Source: Cytophagaceae bacterium
GTDB lineage: Bacteria; Bacteroidota; Bacteroidia; Cytophagales; Spirosomataceae
DNA length: 57,650 nt
Reading direction: 5' to 3'
Assembly: GCA_024642485.1 (NCBI GenBank)
Contig: JAHEAY010000006.1
Span: 1 to 57,650 of the forward strand
Made by a program: the position numbers and the translations under genes. Numbering within the stretch: position 1 is the stretch's first letter; every line of letters begins with the position of its first letter. Positions 1 to 9,049 of this stretch are shown here, piece after piece. The notes below the pieces were generated by a model. That model ran no database searches, had not been told where the DNA came from, and saw only the letters and a list, made by a program, of their open reading frames with translations.

Positions 1-1441
1 CCGGTTTTCCTACTGTTGCTTTGGTTGCAGCAGGATTTTGGTATGGATTCTCAAACAATCCTACTTGGAAGATATTGCGCAACAAACGTACTGCAGATTG
101 CTCCATGCGGGCACGCATGAACGCTTCGCCATGTTCTTTTACCCCCATCGCATAGGCATCGATGATGGGTTTCATGTCATTGTTTCCGCCAAATTGATCT
201 GCGCCTGCCATTAAAATCTTGTAATGGCGCTCGGCCATGTTCAGGTTTTCTACGCCCCAAACTTTTCCATCGATGAACACATCCATTGCTTTATGGTCTC
301 CAGTTACACTCCAATCCGTGCAAACCACCCCATCATATCCATATTGCTTGCGAAGTAAATCTGTCACCAAATATTTGTTGTAGTTATTCGCCACATTTTC
401 CTTCGTTTGATTCCAAGAAATCGTGTAATATGGCATTACCGCAGCGGCCTTTTTGGTTTGGCCAGATAATTTAAACGCCCCTTCCGTAAAAGGAATCAAA
501 TGTTCATTGAAGTTATTCCCTGGATAAACCGCAAATTTTCCATTGGCATAGTGCGCATCACGGCCCGCCTCACCGGCTCCACCTCCTGGCCAGTGTTTCA
601 CCATGGCATTCACACTTTGAGCGCCCCAGTTTTCATTCTGAAAACCATTGCAATAGGCTTCCGCCATCGCCGCAGAAAGTTTAGAACTTTCGCCAAAGGT
701 TCCGTCAAAACGTAACCAGCGCGGCTCCGTCGCCATGTCTACTTGAGGTGATAATGCGGTTGCGATACCTAAAGCACGGTATTCTTGTGCCGCTACCCGA
801 CCGAATTGTTGGATCAATTCCGGCTTAAATGTCGCGGCCATACCTAAAGAACTTGGCCACATCGAAATCAAACCACCCGCTGCTGCATTGAATTCTGCGC
901 GCGCTTGAGTCCCATGACGCGGGTCGGTACTGTTGTTGGCAGGAATTCCTTTGCCCACCGACTCGCAAAATGCCTGAATTTTATTGTTCCATTTCGCGGC
1001 ATCTTCGGGTGATGAAACCGTTGTGACTAATACGTGACGTAGATTGTCTTCTTTGAGGAATTTCTTTTGTTGGTCCGTCAACTCACTCGCATCCATCGTC
1101 TTTGGATCGAAGGGTTTGCCGTTGTAGGTCCCAGCAAAATAGCCATCAGGTCTTGCGGGAATCGCTTGATGGCCTGAATACAACATCAAGCCTGCGATTT
1201 CTTGCACACTTAATTGCTTCGCTAAATCGGCTGCTCGAACGTCAACGGGTTTCCGCCAATCTTCGTAAATATCTAATTTCCCGTTCTTATTTAAATCTTT
1301 AAAAGACAGGCCGTCTTTTTTGATGATTTTAACAGATGACTGGGTTGAATAAGCCAAGGTTGGACCTTTGGCTTGTTTGATTTCCACATGTTGTGCGAAT
1401 GCAGCCGTAGAGAGGGCTAAAAGGCTAAGTATTTTTTTCAT
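1..1441 (-). CDS. GH3 family beta-glucosidase-like protein (3' end cut off)
   Basis: This reading frame is open to the window edge, so it is absent from the ORF track; about 480 N-terminal residues are present. It starts MKKILSLLALSTAAFAQ, a typical signal peptide, so the enzyme is exported. An EF-hand-like loop (DLNKNGKLDIYED) lies near residue 45. The GH3 (alpha/beta)8 domain is recognised from KHWPGGGAGEAGRDAH and from GYDGVVCTDW, whose Asp is at the family's nucleophile position. Family knowledge: GH3 enzymes remove terminal beta-linked glucose or related sugars by a retaining mechanism. The C-terminal domain lies outside the window. A TACATTTG box sits 21 nt upstream of the ATG. The exact substrate cannot be told from sequence. 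The neighbour transcribed in the same direction is another exported glycosidase. Confidence 0.9.
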   Translation of the reverse strand, partial: MKKILSLLALSTAAFAQHVEIKQAKGPTLAYSTQSSVKIIKKDGLSFKDLNKNGKLDIYEDWRKPVDVRAADLAKQLSVQEIAGLMLYSGHQAIPARPDGYFAGTYNGKPFDPKTMDASELTDQQKKFLKEDNLRHVLVTTVSSPEDAAKWNNKIQAFCESVGKGIPANNSTDPRHGTQARAEFNAAAGGLISMWPSSLGMAATFKPELIQQFGRVAAQEYRALGIATALSPQVDMATEPRWLRFDGTFGESSKLSAAMAEAYCNGFQNENWGAQSVNAMVKHWPGGGAGEAGRDAHYANGKFAVYPGNNFNEHLIPFTEGAFKLSGQTKKAAAVMPYYTISWNQTKENVANNYNKYLVTDLLRKQYGYDGVVCTDWSVTGDHKAMDVFIDGKVWGVENLNMAERHYKILMAGADQFGGNNDMKPIIDAYAMGVKEHGEAFMRARMEQSAVRLLRNIFQVGLFENPYQNPAATKATVGKP

Positions 1442-1462
1442 GTTGTTTAGGGTAATATCTTA

Positions 1463-1470
1463 CAAATGTA
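1463..1470 (-). promoter_or_regulatory. -7 promoter box of the GH3 gene
   Basis: On the minus strand the sequence reads TACATTTG, matching the Bacteroidota -7 consensus TAnnTTTG, 21 nt upstream of the GH3 ATG. The -33 position reads TTT rather than TTG, so only half of the promoter is convincing. Confidence 0.4.
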
Positions 1471-1496
1471 GCAAAATGATACAATAATAAAAGATG

Positions 1497-3725
1497 CTAT
1501 TTTAGGATAATTTTCCAGTTTTTGGTTTGAGTCACGCGGGGCGTTTGGCCCTGTAGATAATGTATGGTGATTCGATTGTCACCGATTTCGACATTCTCAA
1601 TGTGCGCCTCTTTCCAGCTCGAAGGCATGCGTGGCGCAATGGTAATCTCATGCAAATCAGCCCGGGGTTGTATTCCAAAAAACTGTTCTACAATGGGAAC
1701 CGCAAAGCCAAATACATTCCATGCTTGGGTCATCATCCCAAAATCTGGGGACACTTCATACATGCTGCCAGGCAAGGCGTAACTGAATGAGCGAGTGAGT
1801 TTTTGCATGTAATCCAGGGCTTGGTCGGGTCGTCCGTAATTGTTTTCGGCCACAGCCATCACGCCAGTGGGCAAGGTCATGACCGCGCCTGTGTACGTAA
1901 AAATTTTGGGTGCTTTGTAAGAACCGGCATCGTTCCCAGCGGAGGCATCTCGGTCGATTCCCGTCACGAATAATCCAAATGGGTTCGTGTATTTATTAGC
2001 CGTTTCGAGTGCTTTTATGGCTTTTTCGGGATCCGCTAAGCCCATTTCCATGGGAGTGTTAACGACCCAATTATGATGTACCACAAAGGGTCTTGCTTGA
2101 TCGCTTGGATGGGTTTGGATGTATTTTTCGGTTTGTTTTAATTCCGCTACAGCCCAGGGTTTTTGTAAGGTATCTGCCCGAATAATGGCTTGCTTGATTA
2201 ATGCAAGCGCCGGTCGGTCTTGGCTACGGAAGTCGGCATAGGACCGAAAATCGTCATTCCAAAATTGGGTATTAATCTGTTGTTTCAATTGAGAGGCTTT
2301 GGCCTTATATGCTCGTGCTATGCGATTTTCACCTAAAACCTGCGCCATCTCCGCAGCATCTTGCAAGGCTTTCTGCGTATAGGAAGCCACGTCGATCATT
2401 TCACTATGTAGGCCTTGGATTTCCATCATACCCGACCCATCCGGGAAGCCGTTGTGATCTTGGTCGTTGTCAGTGACCAACCACTGCAATCCTTTTTGGA
2501 TACTTGGGAAATAGGTTTTAAGCAGCTCCTTGTCACCTGTCCATCGAAATACTTTCCATACGAGCGAGGCAAATTGGGCCGTTTCATTCAGGTTGCCTGG
2601 ATTATACACCGCGCCATTGGTGGAAACTTCATGGACGACCCGACCGTTTTTGTTTGCCTTTTGGGAAAGTTTATGAATGAGTTGGATGGAGTTTAGTGTC
2701 AGGTCTTTTTGGCCAATCGCGATCGCGCCTTGCAAGGCATATTCGCTATCCACGCCAAACCACCATGGGTAGTCGGGTAGCCCGGCGCTGATGCCCCGAC
2801 CGATTCCCGGAACATCGCGTGTCAACCCGTCGGTATTGTATTGCAACCAGGTATAGGCTTCTTGAATGTTTTTGTCGGGGATATTAATCTTACTTTTTTG
2901 TGCCAATGCGTTGACGCGGTCCCATTTTTGTTGGAATAATTTTTCGGTATTTTTCTGAAGTTCAGCGTAGGTTTTTAATGCCTGAGCCTTTGATATGGAA
3001 GATCCAGCGATATAGAACTGAAGGATTTTTTTCCCGCCGACAGGGATACTTAGTGAGTAATTGATGGATTTAGCGATTCCCTTCCCAATGGAACTAAAAG
3101 GAATCGGAGCAGCACCGGGAATTCCTTTTTCGCTTGCTCCTAGAATGGCAAACCAGGGATTTTTAGCGTCTTTGAAAACCCATTGGTCGTTTACAAATTC
3201 TGCATAATCTTCTTCGTCGATCATGTTGGTTCGTTCTCCCAACCAAGTAGGCCGCAAGTCGGATTTAGCTTGAAAAACAAAGGGAATGTTTTGTGTTTGC
3301 AGGCTTTTGTTTTCGATTTCAAACTCAATGACACATCCTGCGAGTCCATCCGGAACGAATTGCGTGCGAAGAATTTCAAGGTTTTTCGTTTGGTAGCGAT
3401 GTTGATTCGCCATGGGAAAATTGCGAAAACTCACTGCATTTGTTAAATCTTGTCCATCCACGGAAACAATAAATCCGTCCAGGAGTTTAATGGGATGTGC
3501 CCAAATGCCGCCCATTTCGCCCGTGATGTGCCAGCCCAAATCAGGGAATTGCCCGTTTTGATGGCCGACGAGGTATAATCGGTCGCCAGTGGTGGCAAAT
3601 GGGGAGGCGAGGTAGGACTGTTTTCCGTCAATATGCGGTAAGACATTTACGAGCTGTGTGATGCCTTGGGCGCATAAACTTGTGGATGCAAGGATTGTTA
3701 GTAAAAAGGTGCGAATGGAGAACAT
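1497..3725 (-). CDS. Exported glycogen-debranching-like glycoside hydrolase ((alpha/alpha)6 barrel)
   Basis: 742 residues beginning with a signal peptide (MFSIRTFLLTILASTSLCAQ). The N-terminal third (about 20-280) looks like the beta-sandwich of glycogen-debranching and trehalase-like enzymes. The C-terminal two thirds is an (alpha/alpha)6 barrel, with PWWFGVDSEYALQGA near residue 325 and DQDHNGFPDGSGMMEIQG near 435, the kind of acidic segments that form the active site in amylo-alpha-1,6-glucosidase relatives. Family knowledge suggests hydrolysis of alpha-glucosidic linkages, but the subfamily is uncertain and a different alpha-glycosidase activity is possible. It lies 55 bp upstream of the GH3 gene on the same strand, so the two may be co-transcribed. 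The ATG at 3725 directly precedes the signal peptide. Confidence 0.75.
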   Translation of the reverse strand: MFSIRTFLLTILASTSLCAQGITQLVNVLPHIDGKQSYLASPFATTGDRLYLVGHQNGQFPDLGWHITGEMGGIWAHPIKLLDGFIVSVDGQDLTNAVSFRNFPMANQHRYQTKNLEILRTQFVPDGLAGCVIEFEIENKSLQTQNIPFVFQAKSDLRPTWLGERTNMIDEEDYAEFVNDQWVFKDAKNPWFAILGASEKGIPGAAPIPFSSIGKGIAKSINYSLSIPVGGKKILQFYIAGSSISKAQALKTYAELQKNTEKLFQQKWDRVNALAQKSKINIPDKNIQEAYTWLQYNTDGLTRDVPGIGRGISAGLPDYPWWFGVDSEYALQGAIAIGQKDLTLNSIQLIHKLSQKANKNGRVVHEVSTNGAVYNPGNLNETAQFASLVWKVFRWTGDKELLKTYFPSIQKGLQWLVTDNDQDHNGFPDGSGMMEIQGLHSEMIDVASYTQKALQDAAEMAQVLGENRIARAYKAKASQLKQQINTQFWNDDFRSYADFRSQDRPALALIKQAIIRADTLQKPWAVAELKQTEKYIQTHPSDQARPFVVHHNWVVNTPMEMGLADPEKAIKALETANKYTNPFGLFVTGIDRDASAGNDAGSYKAPKIFTYTGAVMTLPTGVMAVAENNYGRPDQALDYMQKLTRSFSYALPGSMYEVSPDFGMMTQAWNVFGFAVPIVEQFFGIQPRADLHEITIAPRMPSSWKEAHIENVEIGDNRITIHYLQGQTPRVTQTKNWKIILK

Positions 3726-3768
3726 AATGCCGGATAATTATCTGCCGAAATTACATTAAATTGCTGAG

Positions 3769-4410
3769 ATGAAAATAGAAATTTGGAGTGATATCATGTG
3801 TCCGTTTTGTTACATAGGCAAACGGCATTTAGAGAAGGCCTTGGAAACCTTTCCGGGGCGTGATTCGGTGGAGATAACTTGGAAAAGTTATCAATTAGAT
3901 CCTACGATTCCGATGTCATTTGAGGAACCAGTGGGCGTATATGAATATTTGGCAGATCGGAAGGGTTGGTCATTAGAGCAATCAGAGCAAATGCACGAAC
4001 GTGTCGTGGAGATGGCTGCTTCTGTCGGTTTGGAATACAATTTTGACAAGGCCGTGGTGGCGAATTCGTTGTATGCGCACCGCGTGATTCAATTGGCCAA
4101 AGAAAAAGGTTTAGATGATGCGATTGAGGAGATTTTCTTCCGTGCTTACTTTACGGAGGGAAGGGATTTGGCTTCCGTTTCGGAATTGGTTGCTTTAGGT
4201 GAGGAGGCTGGATTAGCTGAGGCAGACATTCGTGCGGCGATTGCCAGTGAGGAATATGCTTATCGGGTAAGTCAAGACATTCAAGAAGGAGTAAATTTAG
4301 GGGTTCGTGGGGTGCCATTTTTTGTTTTTGATCGGAAATATGGCATTTCAGGAGCGGAGCCCATTCAAGTTTTTATCGATACATTAAACCAAACACAAGA
4401 TGCAAGTTAA
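3769..4410 (+). CDS. DsbA-family oxidoreductase, FrnE type
   Basis: 213 residues with a thioredoxin-fold redox motif CPFC at residues 11-14 (SDIMCPFCYIGKRHLEKAL) and a C-terminal cis-Pro region GVRGVPFFVFDRKYGISGA. This is the arrangement of FrnE and 2-hydroxychromene-2-carboxylate isomerase-like proteins. There is no signal peptide, so a cytoplasmic dithiol-disulfide role is expected. Its last 11 bases overlap the start of the downstream alcohol dehydrogenase gene, so the two are translationally coupled. It is divergent from the debranching-like glycosidase, with 43 bp between them. A frnE name is plausible but not assigned because orthology cannot be tested here. Confidence 0.9.
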   Translation: MKIEIWSDIMCPFCYIGKRHLEKALETFPGRDSVEITWKSYQLDPTIPMSFEEPVGVYEYLADRKGWSLEQSEQMHERVVEMAASVGLEYNFDKAVVANSLYAHRVIQLAKEKGLDDAIEEIFFRAYFTEGRDLASVSELVALGEEAGLAEADIRAAIASEEYAYRVSQDIQEGVNLGVRGVPFFVFDRKYGISGAEPIQVFIDTLNQTQDAS

Positions 4411-5443
4411 AGGGTATGGCGCTACGAGCGCGGAGGTGCCAGTGGCGCCAATCGTTTTTGAACGCCGCGAGGTAGGTCCTCACGATGTTCAAATTGATAT
4501 TGAGTATTGTGGCGTTTGTCATTCCGACATTCACATGGTACGTAGTGAATGGGGCCCATCGATTTATCCGATAGTTCCGGGACATGAAATCGTGGGAAAA
4601 GTTGTTGCGATTGGATCGCACGTAACGAAGTTTAAAGTGGGCCAAACGGCCGGTGTAGGCGTATTTGTGGATTCTTGTCGGGAATGTCCTTCCTGTCAAG
4701 CTGGCCAAGAGCAATATTGCGATGAGGACATGACGGCTACCTACAATGATTATTACCGTGATGGAAAGACGCAGACATTTGGTGGGTATTCAGCAAATTA
4801 TGTGATTGATGAAAAATATGCCTTACATGTGAATTTTGAGCAAAAAGATTTGGCTCGCGTGGCACCTTTGTTGTGTGCCGGAATTACAACCTATTCGCCA
4901 TTGCGTTTTGCGGGCGTAGGCAAGGGTCATAAAGTTGCCGTGTTGGGATTAGGTGGCTTGGGTCACATGGCCGTGAAATTTGCGGCGTCATTTGGGGCGG
5001 AGGTAACGATGTTGTCAACTTCGCCATCGAAGGAAGCGGATGCACGTTCGTTGGGTGCACATCATTTTGCTTTATCTACAGATCCTGAGCAAATGAAGGC
5101 GTTGAAAGGTTCTTTTGATTTTATCTTGAACACCGTTGCTGCCAAACATGATTTGGATGCATTTTTAGGCTTGCTGAAAGTAGAGGGTAAAATGTTGTTA
5201 GTGGGCATTCCGCCCGAAGCCAATGAATTTGGCGCTGCGACATTGATTTCAAAGCGTCGGAGCATCGTGGGTTCGATGATCGGGGGTATTGCTGAGACGC
5301 AAGAAATGTTGGATTATTGCGCGGAGCATAACATTTTGTCGGATATCGAAATGATTTCGATGCAAGATGTGAATGCGGCATATGAGCGGGTGATCAAGTC
5401 GGACGTGAAGTATCGATTCGTGATTGATATGAAGACTTTGTAG
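4400..5443 (+). CDS. Zinc-dependent NAD(P) alcohol dehydrogenase (cinnamyl-alcohol dehydrogenase type)
   Basis: 347 residues, full length for a medium-chain dehydrogenase of the YahK/CAD group. Visible features are the catalytic zinc site (YCGVCHSDIH near residue 37 and GHE near 62), the four structural-zinc cysteines at 93, 96, 99 and 107, and a Rossmann motif GLGGLGHMAVKFA near residue 175. Members interconvert a broad range of aldehydes and alcohols, usually with NADPH. The gene starts inside the end of the FrnE-like gene (11-nt overlap). Co-expression with a thiol oxidoreductase suggests a role in detoxifying reactive aldehydes, which is an inference. A hairpin with a T-rich tail follows the stop. 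Confidence 0.92.
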   Translation: MQVKGYGATSAEVPVAPIVFERREVGPHDVQIDIEYCGVCHSDIHMVRSEWGPSIYPIVPGHEIVGKVVAIGSHVTKFKVGQTAGVGVFVDSCRECPSCQAGQEQYCDEDMTATYNDYYRDGKTQTFGGYSANYVIDEKYALHVNFEQKDLARVAPLLCAGITTYSPLRFAGVGKGHKVAVLGLGGLGHMAVKFAASFGAEVTMLSTSPSKEADARSLGAHHFALSTDPEQMKALKGSFDFILNTVAAKHDLDAFLGLLKVEGKMLLVGIPPEANEFGAATLISKRRSIVGSMIGGIAETQEMLDYCAEHNILSDIEMISMQDVNAAYERVIKSDVKYRFVIDMKTL

Positions 5444-5465
5444 ACTTCTTGGAATTTATTTTAAG

Positions 5466-5500
5466 GCGCTGTCGGGCTTATCGCTCGGCAGCGTTTTGTT
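5466..5500 (+). terminator. Hairpin terminator after the alcohol dehydrogenase (repeat-like sequence)
   Basis: An imperfect stem, CGCTGTCGGGC and GCTCGGCAGCG around TTATC, is followed by TTTTGTTTTT, consistent with Rho-independent termination. The arms resemble the GACGCTGCC palindromes at 8116, 11822 and 34303, so this may be a degenerate member of that repeat family used as a terminator. Confidence 0.65.
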
Positions 5501-5591
5501 TTTAGGTAGCGAAAAAACCCATTTTGGTCTATATGTTTTCGGGATATTATGGGTAAATTTTAATTTCACTGACTCACATAATCATTCGCAC

Positions 5592-6968
5592 ATGAATTCA
5601 TTTTCATTCTCCATGGCCGCGCTGGCTGCTGTTGTACCTAATCAATCGGGCGTTTTAGCTGCACATTTCGAACATATTTTAGGGACGTCATTAGACGTGA
5701 AAATTCTAGCAAATTCGTTTGAATTAGCGGAAAAAGCGGAGGCGAAGGTCTTAGCGGAATTCCGTCGATTGCAGGAAATTTTGGGGAGTGGAGAGAATCA
5801 TGAGTTTGGGGAATGGGCTCGTTCGCAGGGGGAAGAAATTTCGGTTTCGGAAGAATTACATACGGTTTTAGGATTGTTTGATACGTGGCGTGAAGCGACA
5901 AAGGGAGCTTTGAATGCAGCTGCGGATGATGTGCGTTTGAACGGTTTTTCGGATCGAGTGAATCATTCACATTGGGAATTAGGTGATGGAACGGCGACGC
6001 GTTTAAGTGATGCGGAGTTGCGTTTACATACGTTTACGAAAGGTTTTATTATGGAACAGGTGGCGGATGCTGTGATGGCGGAGGCTGGTGTTCGTGGTGT
6101 GATGTTGAATGTAGGGGGTGATATGCTTGCCAAAGGCGATTTACGCGAAGCGGTTCGTGTTTCTGATCCGAATTCAGATGCGGAAAACGGTTCTTCATTG
6201 AGCACGGTTTCAATTCAAAATCAAGCGATTGCCACGAGTGGGGTGAGTCGGCGAGGTGCACATATTGTTGATCCTCGTACAGGAGAAACGGCTTCTGGCA
6301 GTATTTCAGCTACGGTCATTCATCCCGATGCGGTGACGGCAGGGGCTTTGGCGACGGCATTTAATGTGCTTTCGGTGGACGAGTCGAAAGCTTTGGCAGT
6401 CGAATATCCAGGAACGGAATATTTGCTTGTGGATGCTGCGGGAACGCAACATGTCAGCGAAAATTGGTCGGGTCGTTCTGTGGCTACAGAATCCGCGATC
6501 GAGCTGGTACATGTGAAAGATAAGGTTTGGACAGCGGGTCAGGAATTGTTGATCAATGTGGAATTAGCGGATTTGGGTGGTTATGCGCGGAGGCCTTATG
6601 TGGCAGTTTGGATTGAGGATGAGGCTCATAAACCAGTACGTCGTTTGGCCCTTTGGTACCGCAAACCTCGTTGGCTACCGGACTTACGTTCCTTCTCCGA
6701 TGCACAGCGTGAGGTACCGATTGACTTGATGTCAATTGCTTCTGCGACACGTTCGGCGGGGAATTATTCGTTGATTTGGGATGGTAAAAATGATCAAGGA
6801 GAATATGTAGCCTTGGGTAATTATACAGTATTTATTGAGGCGGCACGGGAGCATGGTTCGTACCAATTGATGAAGCAGACGATGAAATTTGATGGGAAGG
6901 CGAAGTCGCAGGCTTTGGCAGGAAATGAGGAGATTTCAGGAGCGAATTTAGTTTACAAGACGAAATAG
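5592..6968 (+). CDS. ApbE-like FAD:protein FMN transferase fused to a DUF2271 domain
   Basis: I place the start at the internal ATG (5592, MNSFSFSMAALAAVV), giving 458 residues; the ORF-track start adds 32 residues that resemble untranslated leader. Residues about 20-310 are an ApbE domain: GTSLDVKI near the N-terminus, FTKGFIMEQVADAV, MLNVGGDMLAKGD, then ATSGVSRRGAHIVDPRTG and the late DAVTAGALATAFNVL segment that holds metal-binding residues in the family. ApbE enzymes attach FMN covalently to Thr or Ser of extracytoplasmic redox proteins. Residues about 315-458 match DUF2271 (VAVWIEDEAHKPVRRLALWY, WDGKNDQGE). The next gene, 1 nt downstream, is a PepSY-type membrane protein, a known genomic partner. 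A strong signal peptide is not obvious, although the hydrophobic N-terminus may serve. Confidence 0.85.
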   Translation: MNSFSFSMAALAAVVPNQSGVLAAHFEHILGTSLDVKILANSFELAEKAEAKVLAEFRRLQEILGSGENHEFGEWARSQGEEISVSEELHTVLGLFDTWREATKGALNAAADDVRLNGFSDRVNHSHWELGDGTATRLSDAELRLHTFTKGFIMEQVADAVMAEAGVRGVMLNVGGDMLAKGDLREAVRVSDPNSDAENGSSLSTVSIQNQAIATSGVSRRGAHIVDPRTGETASGSISATVIHPDAVTAGALATAFNVLSVDESKALAVEYPGTEYLLVDAAGTQHVSENWSGRSVATESAIELVHVKDKVWTAGQELLINVELADLGGYARRPYVAVWIEDEAHKPVRRLALWYRKPRWLPDLRSFSDAQREVPIDLMSIASATRSAGNYSLIWDGKNDQGEYVALGNYTVFIEAAREHGSYQLMKQTMKFDGKAKSQALAGNEEISGANLVYKTK

Positions 6969-6969
6969 G

Positions 6970-7557
6970 ATGAAGCGTAAATTAGCGGAGTGGTCGCGAT
7001 GGCTGCATATTTATTTGTCGATGTTTAGTTTCGTGATTGTGTTTTTTTTCGCGGTGACGGGCTTGACCTTGAATCATTTGGAATGGTTTCCGGAGAAAGA
7101 AACCTTGCATGAGGTGGACGGTCATTTGAATCCTGCTTGGGTGAATAGCCCTGATACGTCCCAAGTAAAGAAATTGGAAATCGTTGAACTATTTCGTTCG
7201 CAATACCAGGTTCATGGTGTTCTGAACGATTTCCGAATCGATGAAACGGAGGTTTCGGTTTCGTTGCAAGGGCCGGGATATACGGCGGATGCGTTTATTG
7301 ACCGTTCTTCAGGGACCTTTCATTTGACGGAAAGATCCCTAGGTTTTGTGGCCTGGATCAATGATCTGCATAAGGGCCGCGACACGGGTCAAGGCTGGAA
7401 ATGGGTCATTGATTTTTCCGCTATTTTCATGAGCTTGATTTCCTTGACAGGCATCATTTTGTTGCTTTTCTTAAAGAAAAAGCGTGTTAACGGAATTATT
7501 TGGCTTGTAATTGGCCTATTGCTCGTAATCGGTTTATACTTTTTTACGGGGCTTTAA
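6970..7557 (+). CDS. PepSY-associated membrane protein
   Basis: 195 residues with the start of a PepSY-TM protein (WSRWLHIYLSMFSFVIVFFFAVTGLTLNH, first membrane helix), a periplasmic PepSY-like segment of about 100 residues (EWFPEKETLHEV through INDLHKGRDTGQGWKWVIDF) and two more helices at the C-terminus. The WLHIYLS and DLHKGR histidines resemble those conserved in PepSY_TM proteins, some of which bind haem or pass electrons across the membrane. It starts 1 nt after the ApbE-DUF2271 gene, so the two form an operon. Its 3' end overlaps the convergent haem-binding gene by 24 bp. An electron-transfer role with the flavin transferase is inferred from family and context. Confidence 0.8.
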   Translation: MKRKLAEWSRWLHIYLSMFSFVIVFFFAVTGLTLNHLEWFPEKETLHEVDGHLNPAWVNSPDTSQVKKLEIVELFRSQYQVHGVLNDFRIDETEVSVSLQGPGYTADAFIDRSSGTFHLTERSLGFVAWINDLHKGRDTGQGWKWVIDFSAIFMSLISLTGIILLLFLKKKRVNGIIWLVIGLLLVIGLYFFTGL

Positions 7558-8031
7558 TTTCAGGCTATCTGCTGGATAATTTGCTTTCAAGGTATCCATT
7601 TGCGCTTTTGCCCAGGCGATTAGTGCATCTTTATCCGCTGCGCTTAGGTTCGCTTTCGGGTGCAAGCCAAAATAGGTATACGATGGCATGGGCATTTCGC
7701 CTTCATCTACGGTTTCGATGACTTCTTCCAACTTGTGGTTTTGAACGGCGATCGGCATTTTGGTAAATGTTGAAAAGTTTAAATGTTGTTTTCCTTCTTC
7801 GATGTGGTGATTGAGCCAAAAGCCTACCGGTTGAATGTTTGAATACCACGGATAGGTGCTTTGATTCGAGTGGCAATCGTTGCAGGCATTTTTTAGGGTT
7901 TCTTGTACCGGTGCGGGGATGCTATATTTTGTTGAAATGTCGTAAGTGTTGTCGTTGCTTTCGTTTTTTTCTGGGTGAATGAATTGAATGACGATGAGGA
8001 TTGCAACAAGTCCGAGGAGTGTTTTTTTCAT
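7534..8031 (-). CDS. Haem-binding domain protein (Haem_bd, cytochrome-like)
   Basis: I choose the ATG at 8031 (MKKTLLGLVAILIVIQFIHP), which gives an N-terminal membrane anchor or signal and 165 residues; the longer ORF adds 25 residues upstream. A single c-type haem motif CNDCH lies at residues 50-54, followed by SNQSTYPWYSNIQPVGFWLNHHI, the hallmark of the Haem_bd family, and GEMPMPSYTYFGLHP, which may supply a distal ligand. The protein probably sits in the periplasm tethered to the inner membrane and carries electrons. It converges on the PepSY gene with a 24-bp overlap of coding ends, so it is not in that operon but may serve the same redox module. Confidence 0.85.
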   Translation of the reverse strand: MKKTLLGLVAILIVIQFIHPEKNESNDNTYDISTKYSIPAPVQETLKNACNDCHSNQSTYPWYSNIQPVGFWLNHHIEEGKQHLNFSTFTKMPIAVQNHKLEEVIETVDEGEMPMPSYTYFGLHPKANLSAADKDALIAWAKAQMDTLKANYPADSLKLKPRKKV

Positions 8032-8115
8032 TATTTTAGGGTTTAGACTCAACAATTTACTGATAAAACGATGAATAGCTTGTGTAAATTGAGATAATTT
8101 TTCCAAATTTGGCTA

Positions 8116-8149
8116 AACGCTGCCGGTGTCTGAAGCCCTTGGCAGTGTT
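8116..8149. repeat. Degenerate GCTGCC-type palindrome
   Basis: AACGCTGCCGGTGTC and GCCCTTGGCAGTGTT flank TGAA. The arms are imperfect but resemble the perfect palindrome at 11822. It lies in the leader between the divergent haem-binding and DUF1684 genes. This is a low-confidence member of the repeat family. Confidence 0.4.
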
Positions 8150-8165
8150 ACCATTTTCTCCCGCT

Positions 8166-9002
8166 ATGATTCGATTTTCGCTATATACGATTTTGTGTTT
8201 TATTCTATTAGGTTTTCGTTCAGAGGATACCTATACCCGTCAAATTCAGGAGTTTCGCAAGGAACGAATTAACAGTCTTAAATCTGAGTCGGGCTGGCTT
8301 AATTTGGCTGGGCTATTTTGGTTGAAAGAGGGAAAAAATACGCTGGGAGGAGATGATAAAAATGATTTTGTTTTTCCTTCTGATCATGCGGATCCATTTT
8401 TGGGGGAATTAGTATTAAAAGATGGCAAGGTTATTTATCAAACTGTGAGCGATTCGATGCTTGTTTTTCAAGAGGGAATTAAAGCTCCAGTAATTTCGCA
8501 TCGTTCATTGCGTTGGTTTATCATCAAACGGGGAGATAAATTTGCTGTTCGTTTGCGTGATTTGGAGGGGGAATATTTGAAGGCCTTTAAAGGGATTGAT
8601 TGTTTTCCGACAGATTCTAGTTATCGGATTGTGGCAGATTTCATTCCGACCAAAGGTAAAATGATGACGATAATTGATGTGACAGGTAGGGCTTACGCTT
8701 TGGAGTCGCCAGGCTTGTTGCGTTTTAAAATAGGGAAGGCCTTTTACGAGTTGGAAACAAGTCAGGAAGGAAATAATTTATTTGTTGTTTTTGGGGATTT
8801 GACGAACAAAAAGCAGACCTATGGTGCGGGTCGTTTTATTGATACTGCTTTACCAGATTCAAAGGGGAAAGTGGTGATTGATTTCAATAAGGCTTACAAT
8901 CCACCTTGCGCATTTACGCCTTTTGCGACTTGTCCGCTGCCGACTCCTGCGAATAAATTGGCCGTTGAAATACGTGCCGGCGAGCAGTTTCACGGACATT
9001 GA
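8166..9002 (+). CDS. DUF1684 domain protein, exported
   Basis: The start is placed at the ATG at 8166 (MIRFSLYTILCFILLGFRS, signal peptide), giving 278 residues; the ORF-track start reads through the palindromic repeat in the leader. The body matches DUF1684: SGWLNLAGLFWLKEGKNTLGG near the N-terminus, YGAGRFIDT near residue 220 and the C-terminal YNPPCAFTPFATCPLPTPANKL, a highly conserved segment of the family. The function of DUF1684 proteins is not established to my knowledge. The protein is complete and probably periplasmic. It is divergent from the haem-binding gene and stands as a single gene; the following GNAT gene is on the opposite strand. Confidence 0.85.
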   Translation: MIRFSLYTILCFILLGFRSEDTYTRQIQEFRKERINSLKSESGWLNLAGLFWLKEGKNTLGGDDKNDFVFPSDHADPFLGELVLKDGKVIYQTVSDSMLVFQEGIKAPVISHRSLRWFIIKRGDKFAVRLRDLEGEYLKAFKGIDCFPTDSSYRIVADFIPTKGKMMTIIDVTGRAYALESPGLLRFKIGKAFYELETSQEGNNLFVVFGDLTNKKQTYGAGRFIDTALPDSKGKVVIDFNKAYNPPCAFTPFATCPLPTPANKLAVEIRAGEQFHGH

Positions 9003-9049
9003 TGCGATGGTTTCGTAAGTGGCCAAATGAGACGATGCCTAGGGCAAGC

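Noticed and set aside
1-3725. Polysaccharide utilisation locus
   Set aside because: Two glycosidases are adjacent, but no susC, susD or regulator is present in the visible part.
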